Part shown: positions 7,518 through 17,985 of the stretch, one piece after another
How the letters are laid out: each line of letters starts with the position of its first letter
How positions within the stretch are numbered: the first letter of the stretch is position 1
Assembly (NCBI RefSeq): GCF_000012365.1
Contig: NC_007651.1
Location: forward strand, 3,534,001 to 3,598,000
From: Burkholderia thailandensis E264
GTDB taxonomy: Bacteria > Pseudomonadota > Gammaproteobacteria > Burkholderiales > Burkholderiaceae
Direction: 5' to 3'
Length of the DNA: 64,000 nt
Position numbers and translations under genes: made by a program
The notes under the pieces: generated by a model
Told to the model about the DNA's origin: nothing
Database searches by the model: none
Seen by the model: the letters and a program-made list of their open reading frames with translations, nothing else

Positions 7518-10500
7518 ATGAACGCCCCGCTAGACGCAGGCCAGCGCGCATCGCTCGAAGCCGCGCTGCAATCCGTCACGCTAGACGACAAATACACGCT
7601 CGAACGCGGCCGCGCGTACATGAGCGGCATCCAGGCGCTCGTGCGCCTGCCGATGCTCCAGCAGGAACGCGACCGCGCGGCGGGCCTCAATACCGCCGGC
7701 TTCATTTCCGGCTACCGCGGCTCGCCGCTCGGCGGGCTCGACCTGTCGCTGTGGAAGGCGAAGCGGCACCTTGCCGCGCACCGGATCGTGTTCCAGCCGG
7801 GCCTGAACGAAGACCTCGCGGCGACGGCCGTCTGGGGCTCCCAGCAGGTCAATCTGTATCCGGGCGCGAAGTACGACGGCGTGTTCGCGATGTGGTACGG
7901 CAAGGGCCCGGGCGTCGACCGCACGGGCGACGTGTTCAAGCACGCGAACTCGGCCGGCTCCGCGCCGCACGGCGGCGTGCTCGTGCTCGCGGGCGACGAC
8001 CATGCGGCGAAATCGTCGACGCTCGCGCACCAGTCGGAGCACATCTTCAAGGCGTGCGGGCTGCCCGTGCTGTTTCCGTCGAACGTGCAGGAATATCTCG
8101 ATTTCGGCCTGCACGGCTGGGCGATGAGCCGCTACTCGGGCCTCTGGGTCGCGCTCAAGTGCGTGACGGACGTGGTCGAATCGTCGGCATCGGTCGACAT
8201 CGATCCGCATCGCACCGAGATCGTGCTGCCGACCGACTTCATCCTACCGGAAGGCGGCCTGAACATCCGCTGGCCCGACCCACCGCTCGTGCAGGAAGCG
8301 CGGCTGCTCGACTACAAGTGGTACGCGGCGCTCGCCTACGTGCGCGCGAACAAGCTTGACCGCATCGAGATCGACTCGCCGAATGCGCGCTTCGGGATCA
8401 TGACGGGCGGCAAGGCGTACCTCGACGTGCGCCAGGCGCTGACCGACCTCGGCCTCGACGACGAAACCTGCGCGCGCATCGGCATTCGTCTCTACAAGGT
8501 CGGCTGCGTGTGGCCGCTCGAAGCGCAAGGCGCACAGGCGTTCGCGCGCGGGCTCGACGAAATCCTCGTCGTCGAGGAAAAGCGCCAGATCCTCGAATAC
8601 GCGATCAAGGAAGAGCTGTACAACTGGCCGGACGGCCAGCGCCCGCGCGTGTTCGGCAAGTTCGACGAAAAGGACGGCGCGGGCGGCGAATGGTCGGTGC
8701 CGATGGGCAACTGGCTGCTGCCCGCGCATTATGAACTGTCGCCCGCGATCATCGCGAAGGCGATCGCGACGCGCCTCGACAAGTTCGAGCTGCCGTCCGA
8801 CGTGCGTGCGCGCATCGCCGCGCGCATCGCGGTGATCGAAGCGAAGGAGACCGCGCTCGCGAAGCCGCACGTGAGCACCGAGCGCAAGCCGTGGTTCTGC
8901 TCCGGCTGCCCGCACAATACGTCGACGAACGTGCCCGAAGGCTCGCGCGCGATCGCGGGCATCGGCTGCCACTACATGACGGTCTGGATGGACCGCAATA
9001 CGAGCACGTTCAGCCAGATGGGCGGCGAAGGCGTGCCGTGGATCGGCCAGGCGCCGTTCACCGACGAAAAGCACGTGTTCGCGAACCTCGGCGACGGCAC
9101 CTACTTCCACTCCGGCCTCCTCGCGATCCGCGCGGCGATCGCGTCGAAGGCGAACATCACGTACAAGATCCTCTATAACGACGCGGTCGCGATGACGGGC
9201 GGCCAGCCGGTCGACGGCGTGCTGACGGTGCCGCAGATCACGCACCAGCTCGCGTCGGAAGGCGCGAAGAAGATCGCGATCGTCACCGACGAGCCGCAAA
9301 AATACGACGGCCATCAATCGCTGCTCGCGCCGGGCGTGACGATCCATCATCGCGACCAGCTCGACGACGTCCAGCGCACGCTGCGCGACATCGAAGGCAC
9401 GACGCTCCTGATCTACGACCAGACCTGCGCGACCGAGAAGCGCCGCCGCCGCAAGCGCGGCGCGTATCCGGACCCGGCCAAGCGCGTCGTGATCAACGAA
9501 GCCGTGTGCGAAGGCTGCGGCGACTGCTCGGTGCAGTCGAACTGCCTGTCGGTCGAGCCGCTCGACACCGAGTTCGGCACGAAGCGGCAGATCAACCAGT
9601 CGACGTGCAACAAGGACTTCTCGTGCGTGAAGGGCTTCTGCCCGAGCTTCGTGACTGTCGAAGGCGGAAAGTTGCGCAAGCCGAAGGCGGTGTCGGCCGA
9701 CGCGAGCGCGCTGCCGCCGATTCCCGAGCCCGCGCTGCCCGCGATCGATCGCGCGTACGGCGTGCTCGTCACGGGCGTCGGCGGCACGGGCGTCGTGACG
9801 ATCGGCGCGCTGCTCGGAATGGCCGCGCACCTCGAAGGCAAGGGCGTGACGGTGCTCGACGTGACGGGCCTCGCGCAAAAGGGCGGCGCCGTGATGAGCC
9901 ACGTGCAGATCTCGCACGCGCCCGCCGACATCCATGCGACCCGCATCGCGATGGGCGAAGCCGACCTCGTGATCGGCTGCGACGCGATCGTCACGGCCGG
10001 CGACGAATGCACGTCGCGGATGCGTCACGGCGCGACGCGCGTGGTCGTCAACAGCGCGAAGACGCCGACCGCCGAGTTCATCAAGAATCCGAAGTGGACG
10101 TTCCCGGGCGCGAGCGCCGAATCCGATATCCGCGCGGCGGCGGGCGACGCGGTCGATCTCGTCGACGCTAACCGCTTCGCGGTCGCGCTGCTCGGCGATG
10201 CGATCTACACCAACCCGTTCGTGCTCGGCTACGCGTGGCAGCGCGGCTGGCTGCCGCTCGCGTACGCGTCGCTCGTGCGCGCGATCGAGTTGAACGGCGT
10301 GCAGATCGAGCAGAACCGCGCGGCATTCGAATGGGGCCGCCGCGCCGCATTCGATCCGGCGAGCGTGCGCGCCGCCACGGCGGGCGACGCGCAAACCGGC
10401 GCGACGGTGATTTCGCTGCACACGAAGAAAGCGATCGACGCGCTGATCGCGACGCGCGCCGAGCATCTGCGCGCGTATCAGAACGCCGCGTACGCGGCGC

Positions 10501-11099
10501 GCTTCTCGGCCGTCGTCGGCAAGGTGCGCGACGTCGAGCGCGCGCTCGGCGCGGACACGGCGCAGGAGCCGCTCACCGAAGCGGTCGCGCGCAACCTGTA
10601 CAAGCTGATGGCGTACAAGGACGAATACGAGGTCGCGCGGCTGCATGCCGATCCGGCGTTCGTCGCGAAGCTCGCCGAGCAGTTCGAAGGCGACTGGAAG
10701 CTCAAATTCCACCTGGCGCCGCCGCTGTTCGCGAAGAAGGACGCGCACGGCCGTCTCGTGAAGAAGCAGTACGGCCCGTGGCTGATGCCGGCGTTCCGCG
10801 TGCTCGCGAAGCTGAAGTTCCTGCGAGGCACCGCGTTCGACGTGTTCGGCCGCGCCGAAGAAAGACGCACCGAACGCGCGCTGATCGGCGAATACGAGAC
10901 GCTCGTGAAGGAGCTGACCGGCAGCCGCCTCACGCGCGACACGCTGCCGCTCGCGATCGAGCTGGCCAGCCTGCCGGACGGCATTCGCGGCTACGGGCAC
11001 GTAAAGGAGAACAACCTGCGCGCGGTGCGCGCGAAGTGGGCGCAATTGCTCGCGCAGTGGCGTTCGCCGGAGGGCGGGCAGACGCGCAACGTCGCGTGA
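7518..11099 (+). CDS. Indolepyruvate ferredoxin oxidoreductase, single-chain (alpha, Fe-S and gamma parts fused)
   Basis: Oxidatively decarboxylates indolepyruvate and other aryl 2-oxoacids to acyl-CoA using thiamine diphosphate. The 1193 residues form one long chain: an N-terminal pyrimidine-binding TPP part, a second TPP part (WFCSGCPHNTSTN, NLGDGTYFHSG), a ferredoxin-like cysteine cluster (CEGCGDCSVQSNC and a later CNKDFSCVKGFC), then the gamma/Rossmann part (VTGVGGTGVVTIGALLGMAA) and a C-terminal DUF6537-like extension. The ATG at 7518 follows GAGGAGACACC; the frame is open for 45 more codons upstream without a ribosome site. Together with hppD it suggests a locus rich in aromatic amino-acid catabolism. 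Confidence 0.93.
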   Translation: MNAPLDAGQRASLEAALQSVTLDDKYTLERGRAYMSGIQALVRLPMLQQERDRAAGLNTAGFISGYRGSPLGGLDLSLWKAKRHLAAHRIVFQPGLNEDLAATAVWGSQQVNLYPGAKYDGVFAMWYGKGPGVDRTGDVFKHANSAGSAPHGGVLVLAGDDHAAKSSTLAHQSEHIFKACGLPVLFPSNVQEYLDFGLHGWAMSRYSGLWVALKCVTDVVESSASVDIDPHRTEIVLPTDFILPEGGLNIRWPDPPLVQEARLLDYKWYAALAYVRANKLDRIEIDSPNARFGIMTGGKAYLDVRQALTDLGLDDETCARIGIRLYKVGCVWPLEAQGAQAFARGLDEILVVEEKRQILEYAIKEELYNWPDGQRPRVFGKFDEKDGAGGEWSVPMGNWLLPAHYELSPAIIAKAIATRLDKFELPSDVRARIAARIAVIEAKETALAKPHVSTERKPWFCSGCPHNTSTNVPEGSRAIAGIGCHYMTVWMDRNTSTFSQMGGEGVPWIGQAPFTDEKHVFANLGDGTYFHSGLLAIRAAIASKANITYKILYNDAVAMTGGQPVDGVLTVPQITHQLASEGAKKIAIVTDEPQKYDGHQSLLAPGVTIHHRDQLDDVQRTLRDIEGTTLLIYDQTCATEKRRRRKRGAYPDPAKRVVINEAVCEGCGDCSVQSNCLSVEPLDTEFGTKRQINQSTCNKDFSCVKGFCPSFVTVEGGKLRKPKAVSADASALPPIPEPALPAIDRAYGVLVTGVGGTGVVTIGALLGMAAHLEGKGVTVLDVTGLAQKGGAVMSHVQISHAPADIHATRIAMGEADLVIGCDAIVTAGDECTSRMRHGATRVVVNSAKTPTAEFIKNPKWTFPGASAESDIRAAAGDAVDLVDANRFAVALLGDAIYTNPFVLGYAWQRGWLPLAYASLVRAIELNGVQIEQNRAAFEWGRRAAFDPASVRAATAGDAQTGATVISLHTKKAIDALIATRAEHLRAYQNAAYAARFSAVVGKVRDVERALGADTAQEPLTEAVARNLYKLMAYKDEYEVARLHADPAFVAKLAEQFEGDWKLKFHLAPPLFAKKDAHGRLVKKQYGPWLMPAFRVLAKLKFLRGTAFDVFGRAEERRTERALIGEYETLVKELTGSRLTRDTLPLAIELASLPDGIRGYGHVKENNLRAVRAKWAQLLAQWRSPEGGQTRNVA

Positions 11100-11125
11100 C
11101 GGGTCGTGCACGGCGCAGTTGCGCC

Positions 11126-11228
11126 GGCAAGCGGCAAGCGGCAAGCGGCAAGCGGCAAGCGGCAAGCGGCAAGCGGCAAGCGGCAAGCGGCAAGCGGCAA
11201 GCGGCAAGCGGCAAGCGGCAAGCGGCAA
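11126..11228. repeat. Tandem heptamer array, 14 exact copies
   Basis: The 7-bp unit GGCAAGC is repeated 14 times without a mismatch from 11126 to 11223, then GGCAA remains. The array starts 27 bp after the oxidoreductase stop codon. A 7-bp unit shifts frame at each copy-number change, so reading frames through it are not genes. Perfect, long, GC-rich simple repeats of this type are hypervariable in the B. pseudomallei group. Confidence 0.95.
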
Positions 11229-11475
11229 CGAGGTTAATCGATCAATCGCGCGCGAAGCCAAGCGCGAATCGAGGTCGATGTCGCGCAATTCTCGGTGCGA
11301 CGGCAGCGGCGACCCAACCCGCATCGATGGCCCATCCGCCCGTCGCCGGCGCCCGCTGCCAGGCAAGCTCGCCGCGCCCGCGAAGCGCTGATCGCTTCGG
11401 GTTGCCTGGCGCGCGCTGACGCCGCAGGCAAGCCCGAGCACCGCCGCGCGCCGCTCATCCCGCGCGTCGACGCTC

Positions 11476-11562
11476 AAAAAAAGAAGGCGGCCGCCCGACT
11501 GAACCGGCCGCAAAGCTGGATGCCAGCTTCCGAGATCCGATCCGGCCGAGCGGCCGCCCTCC
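11476..11562. terminator. Large bidirectional terminator structure downstream of maeB
   Basis: GGCGGCCGC (11486-11494) pairs with GCGGCCGCC (11550-11558) and encloses a perfect 7-bp hairpin AAGCTGG/CCAGCTT with a 3-nt loop. On the minus strand the structure is followed by a run of Ts (plus-strand A7 at 11476-11482), which fits termination of maeB; on the plus strand it is followed by CTCCTTTT. Confidence 0.75.
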
Positions 11563-11623
11563 TTTTCGTTTCGTCACCGCGCGCCGCCTGCCCGAACGGC
11601 GCGCGACGCACGGTTTTCGCGCG

Positions 11624-13894
11624 TCACTTCACCTGAACGTTCGCTGCGGCGACGGCCGTCATGTTGATGATCCGGCGCACGGTCGCGGCCGGCGTCAGGA
11701 TATGCACGGGCTTCGCCGCACCCAGCAGGAACGGGCCCACGGTCACGCCTTCGCCGCCGACCATCTTCAGCAGGTTGTACGCGATGTTCGCCGCCTCGAC
11801 GTTCGGCATGATCAGGAGGTTCGCCTCGCCCGTGAGCGTCGTGCCCGGAAACGCGGCCTTGCGGACCACTTCGGACAGCGCCGCGTCGCCGTGCATTTCG
11901 CCGTCGACTTCGAGCTCGGGCGCGCGCTCGACGATCAGTTTGCGCGCCTCCGCCATCCGGCGCGACGACGCCGACGGCGCGCTGCCGAAGTTCGAGTTCG
12001 ACAAGAGCGCCGCCTTCGGCGTGATGCCGAAGCGCTCGATCTCGGCCGCGGCCTGGATCGTCATGTCGGCGAGCTGCTCGGCGCTCGGCTGCTCGTTCAC
12101 GTACGTGTCGCACATGAACAGGTTGCGGCCCGGCAGCATCAGCAGGTTCATCGCGGCGAAGTGCTCGGCGCCCTTCGCGCGGCCCAGCACCTGCTCGATG
12201 AACTTCAGGTGGCTGTGATACGTGTCGATCATCCCGCAGATCATGCCGTCCGCGTCGCCGAGATGCACGAGCATCGCGCCGATCAGCGTGTTGAACTTGC
12301 GCAGCGCGGCCTTCGCGACCTCCGGCGTCACGCCGTCGCGCGCGCCCATCTCGTGATACGCCTGCCAGCATTGCTGATAGCGCGGATCGTCTTCCGGATT
12401 GACGATCTCGAAATCGACGCCGCACTTCAGCTTCGAGCCGATCTTCTGCAGCCGCATCTCGACGACCGACGGCCGGCCGACGATGATCGGCTTCGCGATC
12501 CTCTCCTGCAGCACGAACTGCGCGGCGCGCAGCACGCGCTCGTCCTCGCCCTCGGCGAACACGATGCGCGCGGCCTTCGTCTTCGCGGTCGCGAACACGG
12601 GGCGCATCACCATGCCGGTGCGATAGACGGTCGTGCCGAGCTGCTCGCGGTACGCGTCCATGTCGGCGATCGGGCGGGTGGCCACGCCCGAATCCATCGC
12701 GGCCTGCGCGACGGCCGGCGCGATCTTGATGATGAGGCGCGGATCGAACGGCTTCGGAATCAGGTAATCCGGACCGAATTCGAGCGAATGGCCTTCATAC
12801 GCCTTCGCGACTTCCTCGCTCTGGTCGGTTTCCTGCGCGAGCTCGGCGATCGCGCGCACGCACGCGAGCTTCATCTCCTCGGTGATCGTCGTCGCGCCGA
12901 CGTCGAGCGCGCCGCGGAAGATGAACGGGAAGCACAGGACGTTGTTGACCTGGTTCGGATAGTCGGAGCGGCCCGTCGCGACGATCGCGTCCGGGCGCAC
13001 CGCCTTCGCGTCTTCCGGACGGATTTCCGGCTCCGGGTTCGCGAGCGCGAGGATGAGCGGCTTGTCCGCCATCGTCTTCACCATGTCCTGCTTCAGCACG
13101 CCCGCGCTCGAGCAGCCGAGGAACACGTCCGCATCGCGGATCGCGTCGGCGAGCGTGCGCGCATCGGTCACCGCCGCGTAGCGCTGCTTCGACGGATCAA
13201 GGTTGCCGCGGCCTTCGTAGATCACGCCCTTCGAATCGGCGACGAGCACGTTCGATTTGGACAGGCCGAGCTTCACGAGCAGGTCGAGACACGCGATGGC
13301 CGCCGCGCCCGCGCCCGAGCAGACGAGTTTCACGCTCGACAGATCCTTGCCGACCACCTTCAGGCCGTTCAGGATCGCCGCCGACGCGATGATCGCGGTG
13401 CCGTGCTGGTCGTCGTGGAAGACGGGGATCTTCATCCGCTCGCGCAGCTTCTGCTCGATGTAGAAGCACTCGGGCGCCTTGATGTCCTCGAGGTTGATGC
13501 CGCCGAGCGTCGGCTCGAGCATCGCGATCGCCTCGACAAGCTTGTCCGGATCGGATTCGGCGAGTTCGATGTCGAACACGTCGATGCCCGCGAACTTCTT
13601 GAACAGGCAGCCCTTGCCTTCCATCACGGGCTTCGCGGCGAGCGGGCCGATGTTGCCGAGGCCGAGCACCGCGGTGCCGTTCGTCACGACGCCGACCAGG
13701 TTGCCGCGCGACGTGTACTTCTGCGCGTCGAGCGGGTCCGCGTGGATCGCCTCGCACGCGGCCGCGACGCCCGGCGAATACGCGAGCGACAGGTCGAGCT
13801 GGTTCGACAGCGGCTTCGTGGGGGTGACCGAAATCTTGCCGGGTTTCGGATTCTGGTGATAGGCGAGAGCGCTTTGCTTCAGTTGTTCGTCCAT
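11624..13894 (-). CDS. maeB: NADP-dependent malic enzyme with C-terminal phosphotransacetylase-like domain
   Basis: Decarboxylates malate to pyruvate with NADP reduction, feeding gluconeogenesis and NADPH supply. The 756 residues match the long MaeB type: malic N-terminal domain ([18 protein letters not shown]), catalytic and NAD-binding part ([38 protein letters not shown]) to about residue 400, then a phosphotransacetylase-like domain from about 430 ([21 protein letters not shown]) that is regulatory rather than catalytic in characterised MaeB enzymes. The gene stands alone, divergent from pyrE. The start at 13894 is supported by family length. Confidence 0.96.
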   Translation of the reverse strand: MDEQLKQSALAYHQNPKPGKISVTPTKPLSNQLDLSLAYSPGVAAACEAIHADPLDAQKYTSRGNLVGVVTNGTAVLGLGNIGPLAAKPVMEGKGCLFKKFAGIDVFDIELAESDPDKLVEAIAMLEPTLGGINLEDIKAPECFYIEQKLRERMKIPVFHDDQHGTAIIASAAILNGLKVVGKDLSSVKLVCSGAGAAAIACLDLLVKLGLSKSNVLVADSKGVIYEGRGNLDPSKQRYAAVTDARTLADAIRDADVFLGCSSAGVLKQDMVKTMADKPLILALANPEPEIRPEDAKAVRPDAIVATGRSDYPNQVNNVLCFPFIFRGALDVGATTITEEMKLACVRAIAELAQETDQSEEVAKAYEGHSLEFGPDYLIPKPFDPRLIIKIAPAVAQAAMDSGVATRPIADMDAYREQLGTTVYRTGMVMRPVFATAKTKAARIVFAEGEDERVLRAAQFVLQERIAKPIIVGRPSVVEMRLQKIGSKLKCGVDFEIVNPEDDPRYQQCWQAYHEMGARDGVTPEVAKAALRKFNTLIGAMLVHLGDADGMICGMIDTYHSHLKFIEQVLGRAKGAEHFAAMNLLMLPGRNLFMCDTYVNEQPSAEQLADMTIQAAAEIERFGITPKAALLSNSNFGSAPSASSRRMAEARKLIVERAPELEVDGEMHGDAALSEVVRKAAFPGTTLTGEANLLIMPNVEAANIAYNLLKMVGGEGVTVGPFLLGAAKPVHILTPAATVRRIINMTAVAAANVQVK

Positions 13895-14426
13895 GGTTGA
13901 CCTGCGAGAGACATGCGTAATTTTGAAGACTCAGTACCGAGCACCGGGAGCCGCGGATTCGGGAATCGAAGGGATGGTCGACTGCGGCGTCCGTCGCGCG
14001 CCGGATCGGCGCGGCATCGAACCTTGGCGGGTGGCAAGCGGGAAGTACAAAGCACCGAGCAAATCTTAGTGGGTCGTCTAGTGTACACCTCGCGCAGGCG
14101 CGCCAGTTGCTGCGGCGCGGTAGCCCGTCGTTTCGGCGTACTGTCTTTCATCGCCGCGTGCCGCCGGAAAATCCCGCTCGCGCGCTTCGCTCGCCCGGCG
14201 CGCGAAGCGGCCCTCCCGGCTCGTAAAATCTGCCGCCGGCGCATCGCGGGGCGTCTCGAAAAGCCCGCAAATCGGGTAAAATAGCCGGCTACGCGCGCAG
14301 CGAAGCGGCTCGACGCCGGCGATCATCGCCCCTGTCGGCCCGCCCACCCGGCCCTCACGGCGGGAATCACGCGAGCTGCGCCACCGGGCCCGCGCCCGCC
14401 CCTCGCTCATCATCAAGGAACGCCCC
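13895..14426. other. Divergent intergenic region between maeB and pyrE
   Basis: 532 bp without a credible gene. It should carry promoters for both flanking genes. A TAAAAT hexamer at about 14276-14281 is a candidate -10 for pyrE, and an AAGGA ribosome site lies shortly before the pyrE ATG. No attenuator-like hairpin with a U-tract was found ahead of pyrE. Confidence 0.45.
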
Positions 14427-15113
14427 ATGACAGGCTTCGATCGTCAGACGATCTCCGACACGACCGCCAAAATGCTGCTCGAAGTGCAAGCGGTGCACTT
14501 CAACGCCGCCAAGCCCTTCATCTTCACGTCCGGATGGGCGAGCCCCGTCTACATCGACTGCCGCAAGCTGATCTCGTTTCCGCGCGTGCGCCGCGGCCTG
14601 ATGGAAATGGCCGAGACGACGATCCTGCGCGATGTCGGCTTCGAGCAGATCGACGCGGTCGCGGGCGGCGAAACCGCCGGCATCCCGTTCGCCGCATGGA
14701 TCGCCGACCGGATGATGCTGCCGATGCAGTACGTGCGCAAGAAGCCGAAGGGCTTCGGCCGCAACGCGCAGATCGAAGGCTATCTGGAAGAAGGCTCGCG
14801 CGTGCTGCTCGTCGAGGACCTGACGACCGACAGCCGCAGCAAGATCAACTTCGTCAACGCGCTGCGCACCGCGGGCGCGAAGGTGAACCACTGCTTCGTG
14901 CTGTTCCACTACGACATCTTCAAGGAAAGCGTGTCCGTGCTGAAGGACATCGACGTCGACCTGCACGCGCTCGCGACCTGGTGGGATGTGCTGCGCGTCG
15001 CGAAGGCGTCGGGCTACTTCGAGACGAAGACGCTCGACGAAGTCGAGAAATTCCTGCACGCGCCGGCCGAGTGGTCGGCCGCGCACGGCGGCGCGACGGG
15101 CGCGCAGGAGTAA
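14427..15113 (+). CDS. pyrE: Orotate phosphoribosyltransferase
   Basis: Transfers the phosphoribosyl group of PRPP to orotate to make OMP in pyrimidine synthesis. The 228 residues carry the PRPP-binding loop [14 protein letters not shown] (about 128-141), the flexible loop with paired lysines ([17 protein letters not shown]), and the N-terminal segment [18 protein letters not shown]. Length is normal for the beta-proteobacterial form, whose C-terminus ends in a short Ala/Gly tail. It is monocistronic: divergent from maeB and closed by a strong terminator. Confidence 0.95.
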   Translation: MTGFDRQTISDTTAKMLLEVQAVHFNAAKPFIFTSGWASPVYIDCRKLISFPRVRRGLMEMAETTILRDVGFEQIDAVAGGETAGIPFAAWIADRMMLPMQYVRKKPKGFGRNAQIEGYLEEGSRVLLVEDLTTDSRSKINFVNALRTAGAKVNHCFVLFHYDIFKESVSVLKDIDVDLHALATWWDVLRVAKASGYFETKTLDEVEKFLHAPAEWSAAHGGATGAQE

Positions 15114-15156
15114 CGTCCCGCCCGCGGGCGACCATGCCCGACAGACAGACGAAACG

Positions 15157-15196
15157 AACCGCCCGCCGTCGACGACGGCGGGCGGTTTTTTTTTTT
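15157..15196 (+). terminator. Strong Rho-independent terminator of pyrE
   Basis: A perfect 14-bp stem (15157-15170 with 15174-15187), a 3-nt loop and an uninterrupted run of 11 Ts at 15186-15196. The rest of the gap to the next gene (15197-15435) shows no gene and presumably holds the promoter of the PEBP-like gene. Confidence 0.95.
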
Positions 15197-15435
15197 GCGC
15201 ACGCGAAGCGGTTGCGCTCGCGCGCCTGGGCCAGCCGCCGGGGCTCGGTGGCGGCCCGTCGTGGCGGCCCGTCGAGCCGGTCTGTCAGGTCGGTCCGTCG
15301 CGCGAAGTTGACGCGACAGCGTCCGCCATGCGTCCCCTAATGCTAGACTTTCCGTCATCTTCGGATTCGAGCATCACATCTCGACCACGATCGGCGCCGG
15401 GCTCGCCCCGGCACAACTGACGGGAGAAGGGCCAT

Positions 15436-16032
15436 ATGCGTGTGGGTCGCCGAGTCGTGCCGCGAGGTTCGTCCCGTCGCCGGCTCTCGCTCGCCCTCGC
15501 CTGCGTTTTACTTTTCGGCCCGATCGGCAGCTCGCGCGCGCTCGCCGAAGACGCATTCACGCTGACGAGCGACGATCTGCGCCCCGGCGGCCGGGTCGGC
15601 GCGCCGCACGTATTCAATCAGGGCGACTGCAAGGGCGGCAACCGCTCGCCGCAGCTCGCGTGGCGCAACCCTCCGCCCGGCACGAAGGGCTTCGCCGTCA
15701 CGATGTTCGATCCCGACGCGCCCGGCCGCGGCTGGTGGCACTGGGCGGTCGCCGGAATTCCGGCGAGCGTGTCGAGCCTGCCCGCCGACGCGAGCGCGTC
15801 CGGCTTCCTGCGCAAGCTCGGCGCGGTCGAGGCGCGCAACGATTTCGGCATCGACGGCTACGGCGGCCCGTGCCCGCCGCCCGGCAAGCCGCACCGCTAC
15901 GTGATCACCGTCTACGCGCTGAAGGCGACCGACCTGCGCGTCGCGACAGGCCGCCCCGCGCAGATGTTCGATCACGAGATCGGTACCGAGTCGATCGGCT
16001 CCGCGCAACTCGTCGTCACATACGGCCGCTAG
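15436..16032 (+). CDS. Exported YbhB/YbcL-family (PEBP, Raf-kinase-inhibitor-like) protein
   Basis: A 198-residue periplasmic PEBP-fold protein. An N-terminal basic stretch and hydrophobic core (LSLALACVLLFGPIGSS) end in an ALAE-type cleavage site near residue 38. The PEBP ligand pocket is intact: the FDPDAP motif with a following HWAVAGIPASV segment, and the GPCPPPGKPHRY motif. The physiological role of bacterial PEBP proteins is mostly unknown; small anion or lipid binding is the family inference. It precedes a flavodoxin gene by about 210 bp and is probably separate from it. Confidence 0.88.
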   Translation: MRVGRRVVPRGSSRRRLSLALACVLLFGPIGSSRALAEDAFTLTSDDLRPGGRVGAPHVFNQGDCKGGNRSPQLAWRNPPPGTKGFAVTMFDPDAPGRGWWHWAVAGIPASVSSLPADASASGFLRKLGAVEARNDFGIDGYGGPCPPPGKPHRYVITVYALKATDLRVATGRPAQMFDHEIGTESIGSAQLVVTYGR

Positions 16033-16241
16033 TCTGCCGCGAGGCGCGACCGCCGCGATTCGCTCCGTTCAGGAAATTCAGTCGTGCGCGACGGCGGTCG
16101 TCCGTGGCGTATCGCCCCGCTAGACTTTTTTCGCCAGCCGTCCGCACGCGCCGCTCGCGGACGGCCATCGTCCGCCGCGCGGTCCGCCCCGGCGCGCGCG
16201 GTTTCACTGCCTCATCGTCGTCTCATCTTGGAGAAACGGGA

Positions 16242-16817
16242 ATGTCGAACCTCGTCATCGTTTATCACAGCGGCTACGGCCACACGAAGAAGCTCGCCGA
16301 ATCGGTGCTCGCCGGCGCGCAGGAAGCGGGCGCGAACGCACGGCTCGTCGCCATCGGCGATCTCGACGATGCCGGCTGGGCCGCGCTCGACGCCGCCGAC
16401 GCGATCGTCTTCGGCGCGCCGACCTACATGGGCGGCCCATCGGCCGACTTCAAGAAGTTCGCCGACGCCACGTCGAAAGCGTGGTTCGGCCAGAAATGGA
16501 AGGACAAGATCGCGGCGGGCTTCACGAACTCCGCGTCGATGAACGGCGACAAGTTCTCGACGATTCAGTATTTCGTCACGCTCGCGATGCAGCATGGGAT
16601 GGTGTGGGTCGGCACGGGCCTGCTGCCCGCGAACACGAAGGCCGCAACGCGCAACGACCTCAACTACGCAGGCGGCTTCACGGGCCTCCTCGCGCAATCG
16701 CCGGCCGACGCGTCGCCGGACGAAGCGCCCGCGGGCGGCGATCTCGACACCGCGAAGGCGTTCGGCGCGCGCGTCGCAACGGCGACCGCCCGCTGGCTCG
16801 CCGGCAACGGGAACTGA
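16242..16817 (+). CDS. Flavodoxin-family NAD(P)H:quinone oxidoreductase, WrbA-like
   Basis: A 191-residue flavodoxin-fold protein. The FMN phosphate loop is at residues 9-15 (SGYGHTK), and the ring-contact segments are [18 protein letters not shown] and the later [13 protein letters not shown]. Two-electron quinone reduction to limit semiquinone stress is the usual role. The start at 16242 has a weak GGAGAAACGG ribosome site; the frame runs through the preceding gene in another register, so upstream starts are ignored. WrbA itself is the nearest relative I can name, but the overall length and C-terminus are not diagnostic. Confidence 0.87.
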   Translation: MSNLVIVYHSGYGHTKKLAESVLAGAQEAGANARLVAIGDLDDAGWAALDAADAIVFGAPTYMGGPSADFKKFADATSKAWFGQKWKDKIAAGFTNSASMNGDKFSTIQYFVTLAMQHGMVWVGTGLLPANTKAATRNDLNYAGGFTGLLAQSPADASPDEAPAGGDLDTAKAFGARVATATARWLAGNGN

Positions 16818-16887
16818 GATCGCCGCGCGATCCGGCAAGGGGTCGGATCGCCTGCGGGGCGCGGCGGGCTTTTTTCGGCCGCACCGG

Positions 16888-16916
16888 TTACGGCGTCGCG
16901 CATCACGTCTTAAAAT
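16888..16916 (+). promoter_or_regulatory. Possible argC promoter
   Basis: TAAAAT at 16911-16916 is a good -10 element; TTACGG at 16888-16893 is a weak -35 element at 17-bp spacing. It lies 52 bp before the argC start codon. The poor -35 keeps confidence low. Confidence 0.35.
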
Positions 16917-16968
16917 GATCGTTTTCCCGGCGGCCGCGCGCCGCCCGCCCCGATTCAGCGAGAGCGAG

Positions 16969-17913
16969 ATGAGCACGAAAGTTTTTGTCGACGGCCAGGA
17001 AGGCACGACCGGTCTGAAGATCTTCGAATATCTGTCCGCGCGCAGCGACATCGAAATCCTGCGCATCGACGAGGCGAAGCGCAAGGACGTCGACGAACGC
17101 CGCCGCCTCATCAACGCATCGGACGTCACGTTCCTGTGCCTGCCCGACGTCGCATCGCGCGAATCGGCGACGCTCGTCGAGAACACGAACACGACGCTGA
17201 TCGACGCGAGCACCGCGTTCCGCACGAGCGCCGACTGGGCATACGGCCTTCCCGAGCTGAGCCGCGCGCAGCGCGAACGCATCCGCACCGCGAAGCGCAT
17301 CGCGGTGCCGGGCTGCCATGCATCGGCGTTCGTGCTCGCGATGCGTCCGCTCGTCGACGCGGGTGTCGTCGCGCCGGACTTCGCCGCGCACAGCTACTCG
17401 ATCACGGGCTACAGCGGCGGCGGCAAGAAGATGATCGCCGATTACGAGGCGGGCGGCGCGAAGCTCGCGAGCCCGCGCCCGTACGCGCTCGGCCTCGCGC
17501 ACAAGCATCTGCCGGAGATGGCCGCGCACACGGGCCTCGCGAGCGCACCGATCTTCACGCCGATCGTCGGGCCGTTCTACAAGGGCCTTGCCGTCACCAC
17601 GTATTTCACGCCGGGCCAGCTCGCGAAGCGCGTGACGCCGCAGGACGTGCAGCGCGTGTTCGCCGAGCATTACGCGGGCGAAGCGTTCGTGCGCGTCGCG
17701 CCGTACGACGCAGCCGAGAATCTCGACGACGGCTTCTTCGACGTGCAGGCGAACAACGACACGAACCGCGTCGACCTGTTCGTGTTCGGCACCGCGGAGC
17801 GCTTCGTCACCGTCGCGCGGCTCGACAACCTCGGCAAGGGCGCGTCGGGCGCCGCGATCCAGTGCATGAACCTCAACATCGGCGCGGCCGAGGACACCGG
17901 CCTCGCGCGCTGA
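16969..17913 (+). CDS. argC: N-acetyl-gamma-glutamyl-phosphate reductase, type 2
   Basis: NADPH-dependent reduction of N-acetylglutamyl phosphate to the semialdehyde in arginine synthesis. At 314 residues it belongs to the short type 2 ArgC group. The nucleotide-binding N-terminus [19 protein letters not shown], the catalytic cysteine in VPGCHASAF (about residue 117) and the conserved [12 protein letters not shown] loop are all present. The ATG at 16969 follows GCGAGAGCGAG. It is monocistronic here, ending in a clear terminator; other arg genes are elsewhere, as is usual in Burkholderia. Confidence 0.95.
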   Translation: MSTKVFVDGQEGTTGLKIFEYLSARSDIEILRIDEAKRKDVDERRRLINASDVTFLCLPDVASRESATLVENTNTTLIDASTAFRTSADWAYGLPELSRAQRERIRTAKRIAVPGCHASAFVLAMRPLVDAGVVAPDFAAHSYSITGYSGGGKKMIADYEAGGAKLASPRPYALGLAHKHLPEMAAHTGLASAPIFTPIVGPFYKGLAVTTYFTPGQLAKRVTPQDVQRVFAEHYAGEAFVRVAPYDAAENLDDGFFDVQANNDTNRVDLFVFGTAERFVTVARLDNLGKGASGAAIQCMNLNIGAAEDTGLAR

Positions 17914-17939
17914 ACGGCGCATTGCTTGCAGCACGAGAG

Positions 17940-17966
17940 AAGCCGGCCCGCGCGGCCGGCTTTTTT
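17940..17966 (+). terminator. Rho-independent terminator of argC
   Basis: Stem AAGCCGGCC/GGCCGGCTT with a 5-nt loop, followed by T6 at 17961-17966. Confidence 0.9.
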
Positions 17967-17985
17967 ATTGCACGGCATGGAAAAT

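Noticed and set aside
11126..11228. Heptamer array as CRISPR
   Set aside because: Units are contiguous with no spacers and only 7 bp long.
8244..11513. Very long open frame on the minus strand (over 1000 codons) across the oxidoreductase gene
   Set aside because: Arg/Ala-rich shadow of the real plus-strand gene caused by high GC at third positions; no domain, and its start runs through the heptamer array.
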